DNA from: Holophagaceae bacterium
Lineage (GTDB): Bacteria; Acidobacteriota; Holophagae; Holophagales; Holophagaceae
Length of the DNA: 34,475 nt
Assembly: GCA_025358435.1 (NCBI GenBank)
Contig: JANYJQ010000145.1
Location: 1 to 34,475, forward strand
Reading direction: 5' to 3'
The first letter of the stretch is position 1. Each line of letters begins with the position of its first letter. This document shows, one piece after another, positions 8,096 to 14,561 of the stretch. The notes below the pieces were generated by a model. The model was not told where the DNA came from. It did no database searches and worked only from the letters and a program-made list of their open reading frames with translations. Made by a program: the position numbers and the translations under genes.

Positions 8096-9403
8096 GTGCC
8101 ACAGAAACGCTACCTCATAGCCACGCTTTTTATCGCCGGCATGCTTTTGCTGGTCGCGGTGGTGCAGGCTTTCAAACCTCCGCGCGAAGGCGGGGTGGCT
8201 CCGGATGCAGCAGTGCTCAGCTTGAATCTGGAAAGTTTTGAGACCATCGCAGACCTCCGCCTGGAGGATGGCTGGGCTCCGCGTTTCACGTCTGCCCAGG
8301 ACCCGGATCAATGGGAATCATGGCCCTCAGGGGGTGGCTTCGGGACAGCGTGGGAACCCGCCTCCCCATACATGTTCGATCATGCCCTGGCGCTCAACGG
8401 ACCTGGAGGGCGTAGCGAAGTGGCCTTGTGGCACGGCTTGGAATGGCGCCACTTCCGTTTTGACGCGCCCATGGCATCAGCGCGCATGGACCCAGGTAGG
8501 CATAACCGGTTGCTGGTGACGCTCAATCTTGGCCGCGGGCGTTTCCAGACCAAACTATTGGAGGTGCCTGAAGGTCGAGTGCTCTGGGCTGTGAACAGCG
8601 GTCCATGGAGCCGCTTCAGTTGGGATGGAAAGTCGGTGCTGATGGGTCTGGCTGACCCCACCCAGGCCTCCCGGCTTCTGCTCACCGCCCTGCCAGTGGA
8701 AGGAGACTGGCCCGACTCAAGCTTGGCGCCCTGGAATGAAGAAGGCTTGCCTGGCGCTCCACGGGGGTTCCCGGTGCGCCTTGAACAACTCTGGGACGAC
8801 GGCAAAGATCTGCCAGGTCCGAAACTGCTCATCCCCTGGCGCCCAGGCAGCCAGTTTTGGATGCCCCAGCGGGACCGTCTTTGGGTTTCTTCTGAAGGGG
8901 TATGGACCTTCTGGAGGTTGAGGGAAGGCATTTGGCAGCGGGAGGCCAGCGGGTCGGGGGTTTTGTCGGCTCAGCCTCCTTGGAGAATGGGGCTTGTGGC
9001 TGATTCCCAAGATGGAGCTCTGCGGTCCCGCAGTGAAATTGGTACCGCGGAATGGGAGCCTGTTCCGGCGGACCTGCCTCCCTGGCCGGCATACGATGCC
9101 GCCTGGTTATGGCGCAAAGATGCGTCCCAGGGAGCCCTGACCGCTTGGGATCTGCGCTGGCATGAAGGCGAATCTCCACTTCCGAGGGAACGGCAGCGGA
9201 GTTCCTTGATGGGTGCCTACCGGGCTGAATGGCGGGCCGCTTCGAATTTACGGGCCTCGGTTCGGGGCTGGCTCCCCAGCGGACCCCAAATCGCGCTACG
9301 AGAACTGAACGGCGTGGCCTGGGTCTGGGTCGGGGACCGTGTTTTGATCGTGCGCTTGGTGAGCACTGAGCGCTTGCGCAAGCTGAAAGGGGCTGCCGAA
9401 TGA
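8096..9403 (+). CDS. Trp-rich membrane-anchored hypothetical protein
   Basis: Not recognised. The 435-residue product begins with a short basic N-terminus and one hydrophobic segment (about 6-26, YLIATLFIAGMLLLVAVVQAF), so it is likely anchored in the inner membrane with the rest outside. The large domain is unusually rich in Trp and Gly/Pro, with repeated short strands ending in Trp (WAVNSGPWSRFSWDGKSVLMG; FWMPQRDRLWVSSEGVWTFWRL), a pattern suggesting a beta-propeller or beta-sandwich; this is inference. The GTG start at 8096 is uncertain because no Shine-Dalgarno is visible and the gene is divergent from CYTH with 18 bp between; ATG 8138-8140 is an alternative that would shorten the anchor. 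Confidence 0.7.
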   Translation: MPQKRYLIATLFIAGMLLLVAVVQAFKPPREGGVAPDAAVLSLNLESFETIADLRLEDGWAPRFTSAQDPDQWESWPSGGGFGTAWEPASPYMFDHALALNGPGGRSEVALWHGLEWRHFRFDAPMASARMDPGRHNRLLVTLNLGRGRFQTKLLEVPEGRVLWAVNSGPWSRFSWDGKSVLMGLADPTQASRLLLTALPVEGDWPDSSLAPWNEEGLPGAPRGFPVRLEQLWDDGKDLPGPKLLIPWRPGSQFWMPQRDRLWVSSEGVWTFWRLREGIWQREASGSGVLSAQPPWRMGLVADSQDGALRSRSEIGTAEWEPVPADLPPWPAYDAAWLWRKDASQGALTAWDLRWHEGESPLPRERQRSSLMGAYRAEWRAASNLRASVRGWLPSGPQIALRELNGVAWVWVGDRVLIVRLVSTERLRKLKGAAE

Positions 9404-9492
9404 AATACTTCTTCCTAATTCATTCGCTGACTTGCCCTTGATTCTGGTAGCGTGATCGCTGTAACTCATGTAGTGATCCGCCCGAGGGAACC

Positions 9493-11103
9493 ATGCCCCG
9501 CCTTCTCCTTGTGGACGACAACCCCAGTATTCACAAGATCGCGGAAACGCTTCTCGGCTCGAGTTCCATCGAGTTGTTTTGCGTAGGTTCCGCCAGTGAA
9601 GCAATGATGATGCTTGATTCCGGCGAACGGTTCGACGTGGCATTGCTGGACACTGCGATGCCTGGCATGGATGGCTGGGAATTGCTTGCACGAATGCGCA
9701 AGCACCCCGATTCCGCATTCATTCCCATTGCGATGATGGCGGGGGTGCTGGATACGGTGGATCCGGAAAAACTGAAGAACGCCCCAATTCAAGGTTTCAT
9801 CAAAAAACCCATTGAGTTGCGTGAATTGGCAGAACGGGTTCAGCAACTTCTTGCCACCCCTGTGACCATCGCGGAAAACGAGGGGAGTTCAGAGGGACCC
9901 ACAGTTCTTTCGCCTTTCGCTACGGTGCCAGGAACAAAATTCAAGAGTCTGCCAGAGTTCAGGGGCGTGGTTGACGGTCCTCCGCCGGAAGAAATCCAGC
10001 CGAGGGCAACCTCATATTTTGAAGAATCGCCTGAAACAGTTCAGACAGATGGTCAGGATGATGTTCTTCTTCTGACGCCAGAGGATTTCTGGTTCGAAGA
10101 TGCTCAGATCGAAACTGATTCTCCTGATTTCCTTTTAGCCCAGGCCACGGCCCAGGCCATGGCAAAGGCCGAGCATGAGGCTCCGTTGCAATTGACGGCC
10201 CATGTGGACGCGACCCTGGACCTGGAGGAATTGGATCTGGAAGCTCTCAAAGATCTGCCGAATGACGAGCCTCCGACTCTGCCTGACGTTCCGGTTGTCC
10301 CGGAAACCCCCTATGGGCAACGGCCAGAGGACCTCCCCGAACAGCCTTTCGGTGAGGCGGTCGAAAGGTATCCTGACCACTCTGAACCTGTTCTGGCCAT
10401 GGAAGCATCCGCGATTACCGGTGGGTTGCATGAAGACGAGACTCTTGCCATTCCGGGTCTCGCGATTCGAGCTCAAACCCTTGCCGCTCGGGAATCAAAT
10501 GCGGCTGACTTCCCCACGCATGAATTCCTCACCGAAGCCATTCCTACCCATGAATTGTCAGACCTTGGTGAAGTGCCGGATTTCGAAGATTTCACCCCAG
10601 AGATTTCGCACGCCGAAGGCCCAGTGCCCCCGTTGGCCGAAGGCCCAGTGCCCACCTTGGCCGAAGGCCCAGTGCCCACCTTGGCTGAAGGCCCAGTGCC
10701 CACCTTGGCTGAAGGCCCAGTGCCAACCTTGTTCGAGGAAACCGAGGGGCATGCTGAACCCAATGACCATCCAGCATTCCCGTCCGCTGCCGCTTTTGCC
10801 TTGCCAGTCGCGGCGGTGGCTTTGCCGGCGGCCTTGGCATTGCATGCTGCCGGAGAGTCAACCGAATCCCCAATACCTTCAACTCCAATTGCCCCGATTG
10901 CCAGCTCTCTGTTAAATCCCCCCGGTGTGGACTCAGAAAAAGAAGTCCCGCGCGATGCCGCTGCTCTCGTCCAAGTCCTTATGTCCGATCCAGTTCTGAT
11001 GGATGCCTTGGCCAAGGCGGTGGTGGCCAGACTGGGTGATCAGGCCCTTCGTGAGATAGCATGGGAGTTGATGCCGGAATTGGCTGAGAAATTGCCACGA
11101 TAG
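9493..11103 (+). CDS. Response regulator with long acidic/Pro-rich linker, octapeptide repeats and conserved C-terminal helix
   Basis: A 536-residue protein. Residues 1-122 form a receiver domain: Asp8/Asp9, phospho-acceptor Asp53 (LLDTAMPGMDG) and Lys105 (FIKKP); the usual Thr/Ser switch residue is replaced by Ala83 in MMAG. A long low-complexity acidic and proline-rich region follows, with five copies of AEGPVPTL at 374-413 encoded by a perfect 24-bp tandem repeat, then an Ala-rich segment that looks hydrophobic (AAAFALPVAAVALPAALALHAAG). The C-terminus carries a conserved helix (GDQALREIAWELMPELAEKL) seen in receiver proteins of Deltaproteobacteria and Acidobacteriota. There is no DNA-binding domain. 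GAGGGA precedes ATG 9493 by 5 bases. Output mode unknown; it may work through protein contacts. Confidence 0.85.
   Translation: MPRLLLVDDNPSIHKIAETLLGSSSIELFCVGSASEAMMMLDSGERFDVALLDTAMPGMDGWELLARMRKHPDSAFIPIAMMAGVLDTVDPEKLKNAPIQGFIKKPIELRELAERVQQLLATPVTIAENEGSSEGPTVLSPFATVPGTKFKSLPEFRGVVDGPPPEEIQPRATSYFEESPETVQTDGQDDVLLLTPEDFWFEDAQIETDSPDFLLAQATAQAMAKAEHEAPLQLTAHVDATLDLEELDLEALKDLPNDEPPTLPDVPVVPETPYGQRPEDLPEQPFGEAVERYPDHSEPVLAMEASAITGGLHEDETLAIPGLAIRAQTLAARESNAADFPTHEFLTEAIPTHELSDLGEVPDFEDFTPEISHAEGPVPPLAEGPVPTLAEGPVPTLAEGPVPTLAEGPVPTLFEETEGHAEPNDHPAFPSAAAFALPVAAVALPAALALHAAGESTESPIPSTPIAPIASSLLNPPGVDSEKEVPRDAAALVQVLMSDPVLMDALAKAVVARLGDQALREIAWELMPELAEKLPR
10612..10731 (+). repeat. 24-bp tandem repeat, five copies (AEGPVPTL coding)
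   Basis: Five head-to-tail 24-bp units at 10612, 10636, 10660, 10684 and 10708 encode AEGPVP(P/T)L. Units 2 and 3 are identical; units 4 and 5 differ mainly by GCC to GCT at the first codon and one late change. Near-identity at synonymous sites points to recent expansion by slippage or unequal crossover, and copy number may vary between strains. Confidence 0.95.
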
Positions 11104-11181
11104 TTGAATCATCGGCAATGACCATCCAAACATCCGGAGCCGATTCCGGTCTCACATCAATTTGCGCATAGGCCCATCTGA

Positions 11182-11823
11182 ATGATCACTGGCTACAACA
11201 CCGACGTCCGGCATGGCAATCGGATTTACCACGTCCAGACCGAGGATAAGGGGTTCTCCAATCCGAAGATCGAAACGCTGATCTATGTGGGCGGCGAAAT
11301 TCTGGACAGCTACAGGTCATCCTATGAAGATCTGCTGGCAAATCCCCCGGTGTCCGATGCTGCCATCCAGATCCGGATGGATGAGCAACATAAGGCCATC
11401 ATCCGAGACATCAAGAATGGCAAATACGACAGCACACCGCCTGATATGCAGGAGCAGCAGGTATTCAACGAGCGCAGTCTGGATCAGGCCATCCTGGAAT
11501 TCCTGCAGCAAGAGGGCGAAGTGGACACCCTGGAATTGGTGCTCGAAAAACCATTGGCGCCGGTCTTCGGCAAGCTTTTCAGCGTTCAAATGCGCGCCCG
11601 CCTGACGAACAGCCAGAATCCTGTACGCGGTGCCGATGTAGCTATCCGATTGATTTCAAGCTTAAAAAAGGCCGCACCGCTGCTCAACGGCAAGACTGAT
11701 GAAGAGGGCGTCTTCCATGGCCAAGTGGAACTTCCCCCCAGCCAGCCTGGCCATTGCGCAGTCGTGGTGAGTTGTGCTTCGGAATTCGGGAATGATGAAT
11801 TGAAGGCCCTGGTCGCTTCCTGA
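11182..11823 (+). CDS. Conserved hypothetical protein, partner of response regulator
   Basis: A 213-residue soluble protein with the N-terminal signature ITGYNTDVRHGNRIYHVQTEDKGFSNPKIETLIYVGGEILDSYRSSY, which I recognise as a conserved uncharacterised family in Acidobacteriota and some Deltaproteobacteria. The middle part (MDEQHKAIIRDIKNGKYD) is helical and charged. The C-terminal part (VFGKLFSVQMRARLTNSQNPVRGADVAIRLISS ... EEGVFHGQVELPPSQPGHCAVVVSCASEFGNDELKALV) has the strand pattern of an immunoglobulin-like or carboxypeptidase-regulatory domain; that assignment is inference. No signal peptide. It lies 78 bp after the response regulator in the same direction and is followed by a terminator, so the two probably form one transcript. 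Confidence 0.8.
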   Translation: MITGYNTDVRHGNRIYHVQTEDKGFSNPKIETLIYVGGEILDSYRSSYEDLLANPPVSDAAIQIRMDEQHKAIIRDIKNGKYDSTPPDMQEQQVFNERSLDQAILEFLQQEGEVDTLELVLEKPLAPVFGKLFSVQMRARLTNSQNPVRGADVAIRLISSLKKAAPLLNGKTDEEGVFHGQVELPPSQPGHCAVVVSCASEFGNDELKALVAS

Positions 11824-11843
11824 GCTGCCTTTGGACGTCTGAG

Positions 11844-11871
11844 TAGCTGCCGCGGTGGGGCAGCTATTTTT
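11844..11871 (+). terminator. Rho-independent terminator of response-regulator operon
   Basis: An 8-bp perfect stem TAGCTGCC / GGCAGCTA (11844-11851 and 11859-11866) with a 7-base loop is followed by TTTTT at 11867-11871. It begins 20 bases after the stop of the partner gene and directly precedes the AT-rich promoter region of the CarH-like gene. Confidence 0.85.
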
Positions 11872-11925
11872 GTATAAATAATATTTTAGATTATTTTTGT
11901 CTATAATATAATATAGACATAATTG
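11872..11925 (+). promoter_or_regulatory. AT-rich promoter and palindromic operator of carH-like gene
   Basis: This stretch is almost entirely A/T, in contrast with the GC-rich surroundings. It contains an inverted repeat GTCTATA-N6-TATAGAC at 11899-11918, extendable to 11-bp arms with one mismatch. Two TATAAT boxes (11902-11907 and 11907-11912) lie inside the palindrome, so a bound dimer would occlude the -10 region; no good -35 is seen. GAGGAG at 11928-11933 lies 6 bases before the ATG. The arrangement fits autorepression by the downstream MerR-type protein, as described for CarA/CarH/LitR regulators; the target protein is inference. Confidence 0.65.
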
Positions 11926-11939
11926 ACGAGGAGACACCG

Positions 11940-12797
11940 ATGGGCACAGATTCCGGGTTGCTCAGTATCGGAGATATCTGTTCCGAGACGGGCTTATCGC
12001 CGGATGTGGTCCGTGTGTGGGAACGTCGATACGGTTTTCCGCGGCCTGTTCGCTTGCCATCGGGTCATCGCCGTTATCGCCCCAGCGATCTCAACCGACT
12101 GCGGCTGATCGCCGAGGCCGTGGCCGATGGCCATCGCCCCGCGCTGGCTGTCAAAGCTGATGAAGCTTCCCTGCGCAAACTCCTGGTCCGCGGCCAATCC
12201 CCTACATGGGCTCCAATCGTTGATCCGCTGATCAAGGCCGTGCTGGAAATGGAAAGTGCGCAAATCCGTGCTTTGCTCCAGAATGCCTTCACCCATTACG
12301 CTTTGAAAGATTTTCTAGGGCATGTGGTCGATCCCCTTTTGGAGTGGATAGGTTTCGCCTGGGCCGAGGGTTCTCTGGGCATCCACCAGGAGCATCTGGT
12401 CACCGAAATTCTGGAAGATTTTTTACGCGAGGTGCGCCTGGCTCTGCCAGCAAAACCAGGCAGAGGATCGGTGTTGTTGACCACGTTACCAGGAGAGCGA
12501 CACCGTTTAGGTCTCTTGATGGCGGCTCTGCTTTATGCGGCCAAAGGCGTGAGAGTGGAATTGCTTGGCGTCGATCTCCCCGTGGCGAGCATCGCGAACG
12601 CCGCACTCACTTTACGTGTGGACACAGTGGCTGTGAGCCTCTCCATCCAAAGTTCGGGCGAACCCACACGGCGATTGCTCTTGGATCTGCTGGAACGCCT
12701 GCCCCCCAGGTGCCGATTGCTGATCGGCGGCCAGGGAGCGGCCAGAACCCGCAAAATGGAGGGTGTGGAACGAATGGCCGGAATTTCCGAAATCTGA
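11940..12797 (+). CDS. carH: CarH/LitR-like B12-binding MerR regulator (candidate photoreceptor)
   Basis: A 285-residue regulator with three parts: MerR winged helix (1-75: SIGDICSETGLSPDVVRVWERRYGF), a four-helix B12-cap (about 90-170) and a cobalamin-binding Rossmann domain (175-285). It carries the CarH light-sensing signature W-x9-EH exactly (Trp141, Glu151, His152) and the lower-ligand motif E-x-H-x-x-G with His188. In characterised CarH proteins adenosylcobalamin drives tetramer formation and DNA binding in the dark, and light breaks the Co-C bond and releases DNA. The symbol reflects these motifs; the targets are not known. A strong Shine-Dalgarno and an AT-rich palindromic promoter precede it; the GDT1-like gene starts 23 bp downstream. 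No carotenoid gene is in the window. Confidence 0.88.
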   Translation: MGTDSGLLSIGDICSETGLSPDVVRVWERRYGFPRPVRLPSGHRRYRPSDLNRLRLIAEAVADGHRPALAVKADEASLRKLLVRGQSPTWAPIVDPLIKAVLEMESAQIRALLQNAFTHYALKDFLGHVVDPLLEWIGFAWAEGSLGIHQEHLVTEILEDFLREVRLALPAKPGRGSVLLTTLPGERHRLGLLMAALLYAAKGVRVELLGVDLPVASIANAALTLRVDTVAVSLSIQSSGEPTRRLLLDLLERLPPRCRLLIGGQGAARTRKMEGVERMAGISEI

Positions 12798-12820
12798 TGA
12801 AAAATGGAGTAGGGGGTGCT

Positions 12821-13090
12821 ATGACCCGATCACTGTTCTGGTCGACTTTTGCGACGGTTTTCCTGGCGGAGTTGGGCGATAAAACCCAGCTTGCCGCCAT
12901 GACTGCGACTGCCAGGAGCGGCGCGGTGATCACGGTGTTCCTGGCCGCAAGCGCCGCCCTGATTGTCGCTACGGCTATAGGGGTCTCTGTCGGTGAAGCC
13001 CTGTTTCGCGTTGTGCCCGAACACCTGATCCGCTACATCGCCGGTGGGGCCTTCATCGCCGTAGGAATGTGGGTCCTGGTGAAGGGGTGA
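12821..13090 (+). CDS. Half-size GDT1/UPF0016 (TMEM165) family cation transporter
   Basis: An 89-residue membrane protein with the family signature E-L-G-D-K-T (residues 17-22, FLAELGDKTQLAAM) and three predicted transmembrane segments (about 5-25, 35-57, 66-88). Full-length family members have two such halves; a single half should work as a homo- or heterodimer. Family members are linked to Mn2+ (and Ca2+) export or secretion. ATG 12821 has AGGGGG/GGAG just upstream; the longer in-frame form from 12344 is a shadow over the carH-like gene. It follows that gene by 23 bp and its TGA overlaps the GTG start of the DCC protein, so the three are probably cotranscribed. Confidence 0.85.
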   Translation: MTRSLFWSTFATVFLAELGDKTQLAAMTATARSGAVITVFLAASAALIVATAIGVSVGEALFRVVPEHLIRYIAGGAFIAVGMWVLVKG

Positions 13091-13497
13091 ATGAGAAGGA
13101 TGAACTTTTCTACGACGGAGGCTGTGGTCTCTGCCATGGGGCTGTCCGCTTCATTCTCAACTGCGGAGAGAAAGGCGAAGCCTTCCACTTTGCGCCCTTG
13201 GGTGGCTCAACCTATCACCAAAAGTTGACATCCGAAGATCTTGCGGGAATGCCTGACAGCCTGGTGATTCTCACGGTTTCGGGTGAAGTCCTATCGCGTT
13301 CCATGGCCGTATTCCACGTTCTTGATACTCTGGGCGGTGGATGGCGTCTGCTTGGAAGGATTGGACAAATCCTGCCACGGTCCCTCACAGATGCACTCTA
13401 CGGCTGTATCGCCAGCATTCGGCACCGGCTGACGGTGATTCCCGTAGATGTCTGTCCGGGTGCCAGCGAAGAGCAGCGAGAAGGATTTGACGACTAA
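13087..13497 (+). CDS. DCC-family (DUF393) thiol-disulfide oxidoreductase-like protein
   Basis: A 136-residue protein of the DUF393/DCC family, named for its DxxCxxC motif: here YDGGCGLCHGAV with Cys13 and Cys16, followed by VRFILNCGEKGEAFHFAPL and the conserved SRSMAVFHVLDTLGG...RLLGRI block. The fold is thioredoxin-like by family knowledge; real oxidoreductase activity is unproven. GTG 13087 overlaps the stop of the upstream gene (GTGA), pointing to translational coupling; GTG 13069 is a longer alternative. Its end overlaps the last 4 bases of the convergent rsmE gene. Confidence 0.85.
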   Translation: MNEKDELFYDGGCGLCHGAVRFILNCGEKGEAFHFAPLGGSTYHQKLTSEDLAGMPDSLVILTVSGEVLSRSMAVFHVLDTLGGGWRLLGRIGQILPRSLTDALYGCIASIRHRLTVIPVDVCPGASEEQREGFDD

Positions 13498-14210
13498 CTA
13501 TTCAGCTGGAACTGGATTGCACCCATCACAGCGATGGGGGCCGTAGCTGCGCGGAGGATGCTGCGCCCCAGACAAACGGGTTGCCAACCGGAATCTCTTA
13601 ACGCAACAAATTCTGCATCTGAAATTCCACCCTCAGGGCCACATGTGAATGCTAGGGCCTCCATGCTCAACGCGGGGTTCACCACGTTTGCGGTGGCTTC
13701 ATATGCGACCCAACGTTGGGGGATCCGCCAGTCCAACAGCGAAGTGAACTGCTGGGCGGGGAGCAATTCGGGAATGTGGCTCCGATGGCTTTGTTCAACC
13801 GCGGAGGCGATGATCCGGGACCAACGCGGAACTTTCGCAAGCGTTCTACGGGAATCGAATTCGCTTCGCGCGTAGATGATGGGATGGAAGTGTGTCACGC
13901 CCAATTCCACGAGAGGGGGAAGCCAATCCTCCCAGGTGGCCAGGTGGGATGTGATGGGCAGGCAGGCGTGCAGGGGGATGGGCGATTCCCTTAGCTCAAG
14001 CAAGGGCGATATGAGTCGCACATGGGCTACCTCAAGGGTGATTCCCGTAAGGTCAGCTTGCCAAGGGCCGCCGTCTAAAAGCAGCTCCAGAGCTGCGCCG
14101 GCCTTCAATCTCAAAGCATGCAGATGCCGTGCCTGTTCAGGGCTCAGGGCTATCATGCGCCCCTCAAAATAGGGACCCGGCGAGGGGACGATCAACCTTG
14201 GCAAGCTCAT
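13494..14210 (-). CDS. rsmE: 16S rRNA (uracil-1498-N3)-methyltransferase, RsmE
   Basis: A 238-residue SPOUT-family enzyme that methylates U1498 of 16S rRNA with SAM. Seen: N-terminal PUA-like part (ALSPEQARHLHALRLKAGAALELLLDG), the ELGVTHFHPIIYARS strand, AVEQSHRSHIPEL (usual A-x-EQS-R), the knot motif CGPEGGISDAEF and LGRSILRAATAPIAVMGA. The family usually reads LRxETA here; Ala replaces Glu, a substitution to note, but all other motifs are intact. It is a single gene convergent with the DCC-protein gene; the upstream end faces the MITE-like element. Confidence 0.9.
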   Translation of the reverse strand: MSLPRLIVPSPGPYFEGRMIALSPEQARHLHALRLKAGAALELLLDGGPWQADLTGITLEVAHVRLISPLLELRESPIPLHACLPITSHLATWEDWLPPLVELGVTHFHPIIYARSEFDSRRTLAKVPRWSRIIASAVEQSHRSHIPELLPAQQFTSLLDWRIPQRWVAYEATANVVNPALSMEALAFTCGPEGGISDAEFVALRDSGWQPVCLGRSILRAATAPIAVMGAIQFQLNS

Positions 14211-14237
14211 ACCCCATTCTCACGGCCTGTAGACTTA

Positions 14238-14548
14238 AGAGTGTGTCTTAAAATTCCCCGGCGCCGCGCTGGGAGCGCCGGGCGAGCGGTGCAGATATCA
14301 GTTTGTCTTGCCTATCGGCGGAGCCGATACCAAGAAGGCAGCCGACCAAGGCATATCGATCATACGCCACGGAAGGCTAACGCGGCCCCGCGAAGCCCGC
14401 CGCCCCAGCCCGAAGGGACGGGGCCAGCCGCGCACACCGCGGCGTCACGGGCCTTGTGCGTATGATCTATACGCCGCTGCGGCCCTTTCCTTGCGTTGCA
14501 TCGCGCCTGACCTCCGTCGCGGAACGGGAGAATTTTAAGACACACTCT
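14238..14548. mobile_element. MITE-like element, 311 bp, with 19-bp terminal inverted repeats
   Basis: The ends AGAGTGTGTCTTAAAATTC (14238-14256) and its exact reverse complement (14530-14548) form perfect 19-bp terminal inverted repeats. They are flanked by TTA on both sides (14235-14237 and 14549-14551), consistent with a 3-bp target duplication. Inside are nested pairs: 14354-14367 with 14458-14471 (13 of 14 paired, core GATCATACGC) and a hairpin TATCGGC-GGA-GCCGATA (14313-14329). There is no credible transposase frame, so it looks non-autonomous. It fills nearly all of the 351-bp gap between rsmE and terC and ends 2 bases before the terC ribosome site. Confidence 0.75.
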
Positions 14549-14561
14549 TTAGGGAGGCTTC

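Noticed and set aside
10473-11015. Long minus-strand frame over the tandem repeat
   Set aside because: Its repeats (VGTGPSAK) are the antisense of the AEGPVPTL units; no start site or family support.
12344-12820. Long frame leading into the GDT1-like protein
   Set aside because: It lies over the carH-like gene in another frame; a good ribosome site and the normal family start are at 12821.
14308-14545. Small frames inside the MITE-like element
   Set aside because: Arg/Pro-rich translations without any family motif, on both strands, as expected by chance in GC-rich repeats.
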